Origin: Heterobilharzia americana
Taxonomy: Eukaryota > Platyhelminthes > Trematoda > Strigeidida > Schistosomatidae
Reading direction: 5' to 3'
Assembly: GCA_944470555.2 (NCBI GenBank)
Contig: OX104127.1
Coordinates: forward strand, 144,685,787 to 144,749,786
Length of the DNA: 64,000 nt
Part shown: positions 53,896 through 64,000 of the stretch, piece after piece
How the letters are laid out: each line of letters opens with the position of its first letter
Numbering within the stretch: the stretch's first letter is position 1
The notes under the pieces: model-generated
Told to the model about the DNA's origin: nothing
The model's input: the letters and a program-made list of their open reading frames with translations, nothing else
Databases searched by the model: none
Position numbers and translations under genes: made by a program

Positions 53896-55750
53896 TTAGC
53901 TAAATTACCTTCAACAGCATCACTGGACATCTTTAATCTTGTCAATTTTATTTTAGCATGTAGGCATCCATACAAGACAGTCACCATTTGGCACCTTTTT
54001 TGTACTGACTAATGGCCGTAAATTCAGAGTTCACAATACAGTCATTCATAGACAGATAAGTTTTAATATTTCCTGCTACAATTTCATTTTACTTCAGACT
54101 AATAAGTAGTGATCTTCTAAGCACTTTCCACTGCCTAACGAGCTTTTTTTTATCAATGCTTACATACTGGTAAAGTTATGATTAGTTTGGTACTAGGGAA
54201 AATTCATTTCAGTAAGACTGGTCATATGTTAATCAAATCATGTCTGCATATAAAGATTAAGTATCATCTTTCGGATGTCTTGTAATCCATAGAATGGGAT
54301 AGATTGATTCAATTACACTTATTTTTTCGAACAGCTACCACTCTTCAAAAAAAAAAAGATATTTAGACAATAAAGTAAGATTAGAAGATGAAAAAACAAC
54401 CAGACACCAGTCCTTTCATTACAATGAAGTACAAGTGTTTTTACCTAGTTAGAATTTCTTCAAATCACTTCAAAAATTGCTATAACCATTACCATCTAAC
54501 AACATGTCTACACTCGAAAAAAAACATTGTGACCCTTTATCGGTTCAAAATCTAAATGGGAATTCATCAATTTTCTCTGAAGTAGCTTTCCAGACGTTAT
54601 TATTGCTGACGAATATGAGAAGGTCTACTAGGCTAATATTCTGAAGAAAAGTAGCCTTTGTTAGTATCATATAAAGGTACTCCAGCTCAAGACATTGAAA
54701 GTTCACTATATCGAGCAGCTGCCTTATTGCATTCTCCTACATTCACTCCGTAAGTGTCTTTGTTAACGTCTCATCAGGGACACAAACTATCACTATTTCA
54801 TACCAAAAAACACTTCCAATAATACGGACATAGAAATCGAGAAATAATCTACCCTTTTTCTCTACGATACTCCGTTTACAGTCTGGATAAACATTTTTAT
54901 TCACTTTCAGATAACTACACAGATAGAAGTCGTAAGAAAAAAACATGGATTGGTGGTGACAGCAGAGATGAAGTGATATCTCTTGACGATTTTGAGACAC
55001 TGTAAAAGGATGCAGGTTATAGCTTCCAGGTCATCAACCCGTAAATCATAACCTAGGTAAGCCAAAATTCTAAGCTCTAAGATATAGGAAGTGACTCTCA
55101 AAACAATGATTTCATTTTGTTTTAAAGCAAAGTAGAGTAGTGGTATGGAAGAACTTCTCTAAAGGACACCTTGTACCTCAAAATCTGAGATCAGATAACT
55201 AATTTAGCTATTTCGAACACCAATAGATTAAACTGAAGCTATTTGTACCCAATAGGAGTTTGTGGCCTACTTAATTCATTCATCATCAAGTTGACTGCAA
55301 GCAATAACAGATTTCGTAGAACTGCTGTTAGAATAAGAGCGGTGTGATAACGTAAAAGAAACTACTCGAAGGAATTGAAAACGTAAGCATCTAACTATAA
55401 CTTGACTTTAACTAGTAAAAAGCCATTCATGTGAAATATATTAGTGAATACTTCACTTGGACCTAGGGATTCTGCTTCTCACCACTAAAATTCAGGTTTA
55501 AGAACAAGTAGAGATAAGAAATTATGACGAAAACAATTTTTTTTTATATTTCTTGAAGATTTGAGGTATTTAAGTATGTCCGAATTTAACAGATGCCTAA
55601 AGTTGGACTGACACTAGGAGTTTATCTCTAAAAAAATTACTAAAATTGTGGACCACCGTACGACAGCCTTTGAGTCCAAGGACGTATGTCAGAAACCAAG
55701 AACGCAGCAAAAAAAAAACTAGAATTTACAAACTTATTTGCAGCAAACAT
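53896..55750. other. No recognised feature
   Basis: About 1.9 kb, AT-rich. Minus-strand open frames of 85 and 64 residues near 54.75-55.1 kb have no recognised motif. Confidence 0.4.
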
Positions 55751-55754
55751 GTAC

Positions 55755-56075
55755 CATGGAATCTTCAGTAGCACGTCTCCATTGCACTCTCTTCTCTCCA
55801 GTCTTTTCAGTATGGCTCCACGACTGCCTTCATTTCTTCTTCACATGATCTTCTCCGTATCACCTTCACCTTGGATGCTCAACTCGTCCTTCACCATTTA
55901 GGTTTGCTTTGATGGCTTGACCTGGGAGCGTGATGTCCCCAATCGGTCTTCTTAGTCTATGCTCGATCCAATCCATCTCTACTTTCTTCTTCTTCATATT
56001 TCTTAGGCGATGGGTTCTTGATTGGTTCATCCCCAGCCAGAGTTCCTTATTGCTTGTTATTTCTGGCTACCAGCG
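55755..56075 (-). mobile_element. RTE-clade LINE, 3'-end fragment (I), tail lost
   Basis: The minus strand carries the C-terminal region: the ATEDS block at about 55,760-55,775 (reverse of CTTCAGTAGCACGTCTCC), then blocks related to MEEEMK, RRPIGDITLP and KKKVEMDW. It is most similar to copies E and F. The (TAA)n tail is not present next to it. Confidence 0.85.
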
Positions 56076-56599
56076 GAATAATACATCACCCTAATTCCGA
56101 GGGACTGATGGTACAAAATTACTAGTAACGAAAAGAAATGCGGATATCATATGCTACTTTTTTGAATCTGCTTTTCAATGATCACTCATCAGAAAGAGAT
56201 TACTTGTTGATTGGAAAAGATCTATTGGTCATATTAATATACGAAGATGGTAAATATAGTAAACAAGGTGCCTCAAAACACAGGTCTATATCTCTCGTCT
56301 CCTCCTTTGCTGTGATCATAGATAAACAAGTCACCTCACAGCTGACTGTTGCAAAACTCCATATGATTAAATCCACTATACAATTTCAGACGGAATCAGT
56401 CATTTAGCACTAACTTGTAGAAACTATATGTTATGGAAAATAATAGGAAAGTCATTTTCATAGGAACTATGAAGTCATATTTATCTTTCCTGTTATACTT
56501 TGTGTTTCGGTATTGCAGCACGACTTTATTGCCTTGTTTTCTTAATCTCTCTGATACATAAACTCACAGGGGCACTTAAATCAATTTCCTAATTTTGGT

Positions 56600-57720
56600 A
56601 AAACTATGTTTGAGCTTGTCTGTTGTCATCCAGTTTACTCAAATGTCATTTTCTATGTTCGAAGTTTTCATTTAATTTCACAGTTGTTTCACTCTGCTCA
56701 AGGTTGTATAGAAGGCCTTACTGTTTTGGTTTTGCTTTACCTAGCTGCTTGAGATATTCCAGTTGTTTGATCCGTCTCCTACAAACAGATATTTGGATTC
56801 TTTTTGTTGGAAATACTTTCAATTTGTTCTGGGTATGTACACTTCATCATCATCATCTGATTCTATTTGTTATATAGGTAAATATTGTGTAACAAACAAC
56901 TTTTCGTTGACTCCATAGTTCCAAGGTGGCATTGTTGAGGTAACTATTCGTTGTATGTTGTATAATGAATTAATAGTACAGTGTTCTGTTATCCTAAGGA
57001 TATATTTTCGCTAAGCGTAACTCAAAGAAGTCATGTACACTGTACTAAAAGAACGGAGTCGTATACTTTCAGTCCAGTGGATACCTGTTCTAGGCTGGAC
57101 CACAAGTATGCGACTGCGTTCTTTCTGTATGTTTTGCTAAAAGATCTAGTTCACATCTCAAACACAGTAACAGCTAAAATGCGATTATCGGAATTCAGTG
57201 TTAAGTCTGAAATGGGTATCCAGTCGACTAAAAAGTATATGACTGCGCCCTTTCCGTACAATACATTTGACTTCCTTGAGTTACGCGTAGCGAAAATATA
57301 TCCTGAGGAGACCTTAACACAATTGATGTAGTTATATTTACAATACTTCTTAATAATTATGAAATAAATAGCAGTAAGGTACCACAACAATGCCACCTTG
57401 GAACTTTACAGACAATACTTAATCTTTTGGTGCAAAGTATTGACGCATATTGCAAAAGGGATCAGGCAGTGACGAAGATGACATACAACCAACTGGGGGT
57501 GTTCTCAATAAGAGAGACCTCAATATCTGTCTGGAATAGTCAAATCAAACAACTGGAATACTTCAAGCAGCTAGATGAAGCAAAACTGAAATATTAATGG
57601 CCCCCCTATGGAAGAGCAGTGAAACTAAAACAAAACTGAAAAACTCGAAGTAAAGTTGAAAAACTGGACTATAAAGAACTGATATAAACATAGTCTTTCC
57701 ATGGCTAGAAAAGTGATGTC
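56600..57720. repeat. Imperfect 1.1-kb inverted repeat, unknown element
   Basis: The left arm (about 56,600-57,090) is matched in reverse complement by the right arm (about 57,215-57,720). Matching blocks include GTTCCAAGGTGGCATTGTTG at 56,919 against its complement at about 57,389-57,408, the ATATTTTCGCTA...GCGTAACTCAA block at 57,001 against 57,280-57,300, and the AAACAACTGGAATA...AAGCAGCTA block. The loop is about 125 bp. In the right arm one frame (57,418-57,597) is open for about 58 codons with QIKQLEYFKQLDEAKLKY before a stop. I do not recognise it. It could be two inverted copies of an unknown element or a foldback element. Confidence 0.6.
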
Positions 57721-57997
57721 GATAATCCTGAGTGTAAACAACACTAACAAACAGAATATAGGATAATAAGGACACGTTTCAATACAGAAACAAAAAATAG
57801 AACAGGAAAGGTAAAGATAACTTCGACGATCCTATGAGAAGAACTTCTTTATCATTTTCCGCTACTACGGCTGCGAAGGTGTCACTAATTCATACAGATT
57901 TTTGTACGATGATTTTGGTCGTGGAAACAAGAATAGACTAGCTTGTCAGCGTTTTATCACTAGCTCTTGACTTGCATTAGCCGAATTACAAGAACAT

Positions 57998-58252
57998 ATG
58001 TTGTTAGAGTTCCGACAGTTGCAGAATAGACATTGGAAAGAAATACCGGAACTTCAACAAAAGTTAGGGTTCGCAGAAGGAAAAGAGACTTCAAGGGATG
58101 AAGTTGAATCTCTTTCATACGTATATGAAAATCAGCTAGAATGGTTTGATAAATCCGTTAATCTTTTGGACTCAACCGGTGTCTGCTCGCCACGAGACTC
58201 TGTTGATGTCGAGTATGCTTGTGGAAGGACCAGTCATGAAAGAAAGGAATAA
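57998..58252 (+). CDS. Unidentified 84-residue open frame, charged
   Basis: ATG at 57,998 to TAA at 58,252; open upstream in frame for a few codons (AELQEH) back to a stop. The composition is rich in Glu, Lys and Gln in its first half, with spacing that suits a helix or coiled coil (EFRQLQNRHWKEIPELQQKL), and acidic with two cysteines later. There is no signal peptide, membrane segment or domain I know. An AG preceded by pyrimidines lies at about 57,978, so an exon is possible. It may equally be part of the element with the inverted repeat just upstream, whose frame has a similar style. Not assigned. Confidence 0.3.
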   Translation: MLLEFRQLQNRHWKEIPELQQKLGFAEGKETSRDEVESLSYVYENQLEWFDKSVNLLDSTGVCSPRDSVDVEYACGRTSHERKE

Positions 58253-58254
58253 AT

Positions 58255-59490
58255 GTAATCTTGTCTTCGATTAAAATGTGGCGTGAAAGGCCAAACATGA
58301 TACATGATTACTATTTCTCCGTAAAAATCTAGCCACATTTGGTTCCCTCCTGGGCGAGGTAATGATGAATTCATTGTCAGATAGGAAGCATGCTTGGGTA
58401 CGCTTCTCGTATTTGAGCTCTTGATAACAAACTACCCCATTTCGTTCAGAAATCGGCGATTTAAAATAAGGGCAAAGCCGTTTACTGAAAAACTGATTCT
58501 TAATGTAAAAGCCCAGAACCCATAAATTTCCACTCCACTATCCCTGTAACAAGAAGATTTGAAGATCCGAAGACTATTCAGAGCAAAACCTCAACCACTC
58601 CCTCCAGTGAGACAAAAATGGCATTTTGAAAAAGACTTCCGCCGTAGCTGGAGCAAATGAAAATCACTAATCCTCAAGACCAAGATATATAAGATCAAAA
58701 ATTACTGTATGCCTTTACTCTCACGGCTAATGATCATCATAGTTAGGGATTTCATAGTAAATCAAAGTTCCTAATTTGTGTTAGCGCTCTCCCTGAATCC
58801 TGAAGTGCATTATTTCTGTCAAATAACCGAGTCACTTGTACAGTGAAGCCACAGAGGAGTAGCTTTCCACCAAATTAAAGCCGTGAACTCAGAACACTAA
58901 ACCAACTGGAAGTAATATCTGTTACCCCCTGTAATAAGATCACCACATCTGTCGGGCACTACCTCTAGTATTCTGAACCGTTCAGCTACCAAAGCCTTTG
59001 GTCCTTTCAGTAGACCATTGACCAAGAAATATACTTCTCCATTTTCACATGCACCTGGGGCTTTCCAGCAGAGCTTCCGATTAAGTGAGAAGGACCGAGT
59101 AACAAGTACCTGATAGTAAGCTGTGTCCTAGTTTTTTCCTATATTAGCACCAGCACATGTGTCGGTAGACCACCAAGAAAAAATCACCTGCAGGGCAGTT
59201 TTACACTCAGGTTGATAGCCGTTCCCCCTCGCTCTAAAGCGCTATAGCATCACACACTTCTCCAGGATCACTAGCCTAGGATTCGACGAAATTCAACATT
59301 GACGCTAACTTTGGTAGTTTTACCGGACTCGCTAAGCTGAAGGCACCCGGTCGAGCATCCTCGCCATTTGGCACGCTGTCGTGCTATGTTGCACTGCTCG
59401 TAATAGGCCCTCCTGACAGTTGGTTAGTGAGCATCGGTATCTTGGCCCGACCTAGCAAATATATTATTCCATCCGACTACGCTATTGTAT
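58255..59490. other. Unassigned, GC-richer than the left 58 kb
   Basis: Composition resembles the CR1-like cluster to the right. I expect LINE debris, but no domain can be read. No open frame above 60 codons. Confidence 0.4.
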
Positions 59491-59499
59491 TCTCTCTTG

Positions 59500-59830
59500 G
59501 CTTCGTATTCATGGGCATATAACAAGTTAGAATGACTAGTGACTGGCCTCTGAGTCTGTAAAGTTCGCACCTGGACATTTCCCTAATCGTCACTTACGAA
59601 AGCCCTTAGGTATGATGTTGCGTCGAAGACTGAAAAGGAATTGTCATGCTGGACTGCAAAGGCGGGCACACATATACCGAATAATGATACAGAAGGCTAC
59701 CTCCTATAACACTGCATAGCTTTATGGCCACAAGAGTATTATCTGGTGAACCTAGCCCTATGGACTGCGATGATCACCACCTCTATCACGCCAACATCAG
59801 GACTGAAGGATGCTTCTAACTTCATGTCGA
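59500..59830 (+). mobile_element. Probable CR1-like ORF1 fragment
   Basis: Nucleotide similarity to 62,690-62,900: shared blocks include AAGTTA, GAGT..GTAAA, CACCTGG/ATCCAGG and ACTTACRAAAGCCCT, then GCTGGACTGCAAARGC-like sequence, in the same order and spacing. The matching stretch at 62.6-62.9 kb lies ahead of the endonuclease, so this is the ORF1 region of the same family. No frame survives. Confidence 0.5.
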
Positions 59831-60255
59831 ATCAGTGAACAAGCGTTCCCTGAGTTTCACTTCTGACTTATTGGGGTGCGTCCCTGATTTGGGATGGCCA
59901 CACTTGTTTTCTTGGTTCCGAGAAACGTGAAAGGACAGAGATGATTGATCACTGACTGGTGTGCTGTCTATAGGTAGTGTTACTCCCCCTAATCTGTTGA
60001 TCGGCACCACAAAACCCAAAATATGCTTTCGGGCTTTTTTTGAAAGCGTCTGGGGAGGTAGTGTAGCTACTTCTGCAGGAAGGGAGCCCCAGGACTTACA
60101 AACCCTAACTACTAACGGGTCAGCCCAGGTCCTTCTACATGCCTTACTCTTAACAGATGGCCTCTAGGGTGGAGTCTCCCATCAAAGCTTAAGAAGGATC
60201 TGTTTAGATGAGGGGATTTTGGGCAATGCGATAAATGATGGTCATTTCCTCTCTG
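59831..60255. other. Unassigned LINE-like debris
   Basis: GC-richer. Open frames of 65-68 residues without recognisable motifs. Confidence 0.35.
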
Positions 60256-60259
60256 GCCC

Positions 60260-61780
60260 TCTGGTATCATGCCGGTTGCGGCCTAAGAGCAGCTAGGAGA
60301 TCTGGAAGAGGTTTGTACGGCAACCCAATCACTTTCTCCGTGGCTCTGAACCCGTTCTAGGATGTGTATGTCCTTCTTCAAGTATGAGGAAATCAAGAGG
60401 GAGTTTCTTCTATGAGGACGAATATAAAGTCCATACAACGTGATGAAAACAGTTGGAGTTACACTCCCAAACGTCAGCCGGAGATACCCCGGGACACCAC
60501 GGGCCTCGTCAGCTGCGGGGAGACAATGGACCAAGGCTCCAAGTTTCTCACTTAAAGTAACCCCAAAATCCTTTTCGGTGCTTGGGCGAAAGATATTTGT
60601 TCAAACCAGCAAATAAGAACTGGAACTGCTTTTGTATTTGTCGTCAATCATTAATCTCCACTCCTCTGCACTGGGGGGGATTTTAAGGTTTCGCAGCGGT
60701 CACCCTAGATGACCAAAATATTCATTGGCTGCTGTATTTCCCTCCAAATCTTCAGATGATCATCACACGGGGGTGAATGAGAGGTGAGGGATCCTGGTAT
60801 CCAACATCCGCTTATAAAACCAAGAAATGGTGATGGACGGAGAGCGGACCCCTAAGGCACACCACTCAGCATCGGAAACGGGTTAGATGAGGTGGGACTA
60901 GCACCGGCTGATCACAGCCTAGTGTAAAGATTATAAAAATATTTAAACAAATAAATCTATTCTCGCATTAGGAATTTAACACGAGAGAAGCCACTTTGCT
61001 GCCATCATCACATTGACATATGTTGAAAATCTACAAGATTTTGAGGGTCTTGAATGTACGGAAGGGAGGTCATTAAACTCTGACAAAATCGTCAGAAGAT
61101 TCTGCTAGTTATGAAGCGAACAAGCCAGCCTAACAACCTTCTATCTACACCTGCAAGCTGAAGTTCCTTACACCCTGTTAAAGGCCCCGGACAAGCCAAG
61201 TAATCCAATGTGAAGGGGCTTTTTCTGCTCATAAGAAGTCTCTGCATTGCAAGTTATAGACTAGTTGGCATTACATGACCCTCCAGGTAAAAACCAGCCT
61301 TGACAATCATTTAAAATAGATGAGTTATTTATTACTTTCTCCATGACCTTCGAAACCGAAGAGATCAGGGAGGTTGGTTTTTGGTTATAGACAATTAGTT
61401 TATTTCCACCTTTATATGCTGGGACGACTGCCACCCCTTTCCAATCAGAGGGTAACTCGCCTCCCAGAAACGAACATCTGAGGAGATTTTTTGGTTTGGG
61501 GCTCAGAACATCAGGGCACTGCCCGAGTACTCATGGATGAATCCTATTGATCCCTGAAGGCTTATTCTAATTCAAGGTCCTCAGAATTCCCTTAATTGCA
61601 GGGGTTCAAACTCAAGACAACTTAACCCCTCTGTAATACTGGTGTCTGATAGATATGTGGTCACCCTTCCAATTGACGAAAGTCTCTAGGGAATTCCTTT
61701 ACTAGTAAGCTTACTACCTCAGACTTACCGTGGAGGATCTCTAAGCCATTAAAGTCTTGTATACTCAGTGAAACGTTACT
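60260..61780 (-). mobile_element. CR1-like LINE, reverse transcriptase domain, decayed
   Basis: Read in minus direction with frame changes: NKPSGINRIHP (61,575-61,540), LPSDWKGVAVVPAYKGGNKL (61,455-61,395), TSLISSVSKVMEKVIN (61,375-61,330), GWFLPGGSC (about 61,300), LGLSGAFNRV (61,220-61,190), LSGVP then GSALR (60,875-60,845; the SGVPQGS motif with a stop), EKDFGVTLSEKLG (60,575-60,540), GSVTPTVFITLYGLYIRPH (60,468-60,412) and YLKKDIHILERVQ (60,390-60,350). Known: this order is the RT of CR1/Jockey-type LINEs. The catalytic YADD block is not readable. A pseudogene. Confidence 0.85.
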
Positions 61781-62000
61781 CTTATGTTTCGATCGTGATT
61801 ACAACACCCCACAAGTCATTTCAGGAGTTCCACACAGTTGCGTAATTCCCAAAATATAAGCACCATGATATCCCCCTCCTCTAAGTAGTGACCCAAGCGT
61901 TTTCCGTCTGAGTTGCAGGGGGGGAATGAGGAGGTTAGTCGTCAGGCAACGGACGGAATGTAGACACAACCCATGATACAGCCTGGCCTATTCAGCCCGT
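61781..62000. other. Junction region between the two CR1-like copies
   Basis: The minus copy may extend to about 61,900 (pre-RT part). The exact junction is not visible. Confidence 0.35.
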
Positions 62001-64000
62001 CATTGGTGAAGGGGAAACCGCCGAATAAGGGCTTGCAAGACTATGTATCAAATGAGCCACCTAAACATGACGACATCACTCCAGAAACGGACTACCTCAT
62101 GAGCACTCAACTCGTATACCGCAAAAGAAACCTAGGAAAATAGCGAGGTCTAATCTACTTTTTCACACAGTAGGGTAGAGAAAAACTGTGCTAGGGGAAG
62201 AAGCTACAAGCTGGTCGTTTGTTCCCTGTTGCCGACACTCCGACAAAAATGTGGGGGAAGCGGCTTACTAACAGCATACATGTGCAGCATTTGAAAGTAT
62301 GCTCATCCGTCCCTCTGCCTCTTCACCCCAGAATCTACAAGAATAATCTTACCCCACCTAAATTGTCAACTGTATAATTAGTGTTTTTCTGTTATTCCTT
62401 TTCCTGCTCTTCCCGATAACAACGAAACAGTTGGAGAAAACACTGCTCCTGTCGAGTCGACAGGACATGGCAGGCTGCCATGTCATAGGGGCGAGACCAG
62501 GTAGACCCCGTGTCGCCGGAGAGGCGGAAAGGAGGCCCACTTTTGGTGACCTGCCCAAAAATGCTTCTATGGTGGTGCACGGAGTACGTTAGCTGGTGGG
62601 AGGATCCACAAAATGCGATCATCACCTCCATGATATCGAGCAGTGGAGATGGCTACGGGCAAAGATGGAGCTAGGGAACCCGCATGCCACTGGTGTCAGT
62701 AAGTTATCAAAACCCACTCACGCACAGAGTAAATCTTTATCCAGGTTTCTGGCTGTGCACTTCGATTCCGATGCAGAACTTACAAAAGCCCTAACAACAT
62801 GATGTCGTGTAAAATATCAGACTGGAGGTACTACGCGATGCTGCAAAAGCAAATCACAGTCCGCTGGACTGGAAGGTAGAGGGCAACCCTCAAGACCATC
62901 ACTGAAAGTACTAGCCACAAAAGACCTACCTAGTGAAATAATGTCTATACACATCACGACGAACACTTCCGTCGCACTAACACCAAGGATAGCCGAAGGA
63001 CCGAAGCTTCCCGGTCCAATGGCGGTCGCCAGTCGGAGTCCGATGCAACACCAGAACAACCTCCAAACAAGTTTCTGCGCCACAACAAGCCCAGAAAGCA
63101 GCCTCCTGACATGCTCTTCCCTAGCCGTGAACCACTGGATGTAAGAACAATGTACTCTCAGCTTCAGACAGCGGCAATCTTCACTCGAGAGATGTGGCTC
63201 TCATCAGGTGTCTCGCATCAAGAAATGTCTTCATCCTGGCATGACCTTGTTCCAAAGGTACAGATAGGTTAAGGAGGGAAAGGGAATGTTCACATGCATT
63301 AGCACGTACCTAAAAGTCATGCGGCAGCTGATAGTGTGTTTGGCCAACTGCCTCACCGTGGTGCCGCGTCACCATGGTCCAAACAAAGAACCTACCAATG
63401 GTGGTATGCGTGCCCCGCTGTACGAAACAGAAAATTAGGAACAAATGCTCACCGCCATTTTAACATCTGCCTCACTGGCCTATGACCGTTAGATCCTCTC
63501 TGGAGAATTTAATGCAACGGCTGTTAACCCTGGATGGGAAGTAGGCTACTGACATAAGCCTTTTGAACAGACGCTTCGAAACACATTTAAGGCCACAGGA
63601 CTAACAGAGAAAGTTGGGGAAAATAACTGATGGGAATCAGATTGAAAACCATCACGGTTTGACTACACTCAAACAGATGGCGATCTTTTAGTGGATGATG
63701 TGTGCCCAACCCCACCACCAAGGACTGGTAATGTGATGAAGTTCCAGGGCTGCAACACAAAACTGATAAACGTAAAGATCTCGTCAAGCCAGGTGTTTGC
63801 GTGACTTCCAGCACTAAGACTGGGGGAATCTCCAGGCTGGGACGACGTAAAACTGTTGGTTTCACGGAACTGCCCCTAAATTCTAAGCCTACTCATGTAC
63901 AATCTGTTCACGCACCCGCTGGATGTAAGCCAACCCCCTGAAGGATGGAAGCGTGCTATCCCAACATCAATCCTCACTGGGGGAGACAAAAAGATCCATG
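62000..64000 (+). mobile_element. CR1-like LINE, plus strand, running off the window
   Basis: In order: a presumed 5' region (about 62,000-62,590); an ORF1-like frame at 62,596-62,802 with WRWLRAKMELGNPHATGVSK and RFLAVHFDSDAELTKAL; the endonuclease region with PGMTLFQRYR (63,235-63,265), GKGMFTCISTYLK and ILSGEFNA (63,495-63,520; the GDFN motif with D changed to E); then the RT start with ESPGWDDVKLL (63,825-63,855) and LLMYNLFTHPLD, PPEGWKRAIPTSILTGGDK (63,937-63,993). Known: CR1 elements have ORF1, endonuclease and RT in this order. Stops and frameshifts are frequent; a pseudogene. The rest of the RT should lie just beyond the window. Confidence 0.82.

Noticed and set aside
56981..57331. 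116-residue open frame
   Set aside because: It crosses the loop and both arms of the inverted repeat, so its halves come from opposite strands of the same sequence. Probably chance.
1..64000. CRISPR array, bacterial operons or ribosome binding sites
   Set aside because: No regularly spaced direct repeats with unique spacers, and all recognisable sequence is eukaryotic retroelement.

Overview
The window looks like a gene-poor, AT-rich stretch of a blood-fluke nuclear genome (Schistosoma or a close relative; species not resolved). The case rests on repeats: tRNA-headed SINE-like units carrying hammerhead ribozymes (HHRs) of the schistosome Sm-alpha type, an RTE-clade LINE with a (TAA)n tail, Penelope-like elements (PLEs) and CR1-like LINEs. 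I found no convincing host gene, rRNA, true tRNA gene or CRISPR array. Nearly every long open frame is a piece of a retroelement or runs through a SINE.

LINEs. One RTE copy is nearly complete (34.27-37.45 kb, minus): endonuclease plus reverse transcriptase, broken by one missing base near 35,667. Eight further RTE pieces lie at 10.1, 13.5, 19.8, 28.3, 32.7, 45.3, 50.9 and 55.8 kb. A different LINE endonuclease remnant lies at 12.4-13.0 kb. The right end (59.5-64.0 kb) is a cluster of degenerate CR1-like LINEs: one on the minus strand (60.26-61.78 kb), one on the plus strand running off the window (about 62.0-64.0 kb), and a third plus-strand fragment near 59.5 kb.

PLEs. Remnants lie at 24.2-25.3 kb (two inverted pieces), 43.4-44.5 kb (plus) and 46.9-48.6 kb (minus). 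The last is interrupted by a SINE dimer with a 16-bp target-site duplication.

SINE-like families, named here by letter. A: Sm-alpha-like tRNA head plus HHR. B: head with a GGCTCAATGGTAACG A box plus a different HHR. C: head with a TAGCTCAGTTGGTAGAGC A box and no HHR, usually a head-to-head palindromic dimer. D: head with an AGCTCAGTGGTAACG A box plus a third HHR type. About 40 copies are scattered through the window on both strands. The HHRs of A, B and D differ in stem II and flanks, but share the CUGANGA...GAAA core and an 8-nt palindromic stem III/loop, which suggests action as dimers. Where two copies of one family lie side by side in opposite orientation, they are head-to-head.

Other structure: a 1.1-kb imperfect inverted repeat (56.6-57.7 kb) of unknown kind, an inverted pair of conserved short coding fragments (17.4/18.8 kb), and (TA)n and (GT)n microsatellites. 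The long stretches between repeats show no feature I recognise. SINE coordinates are approximate (about 10-20 bp) because the copies are degenerate.
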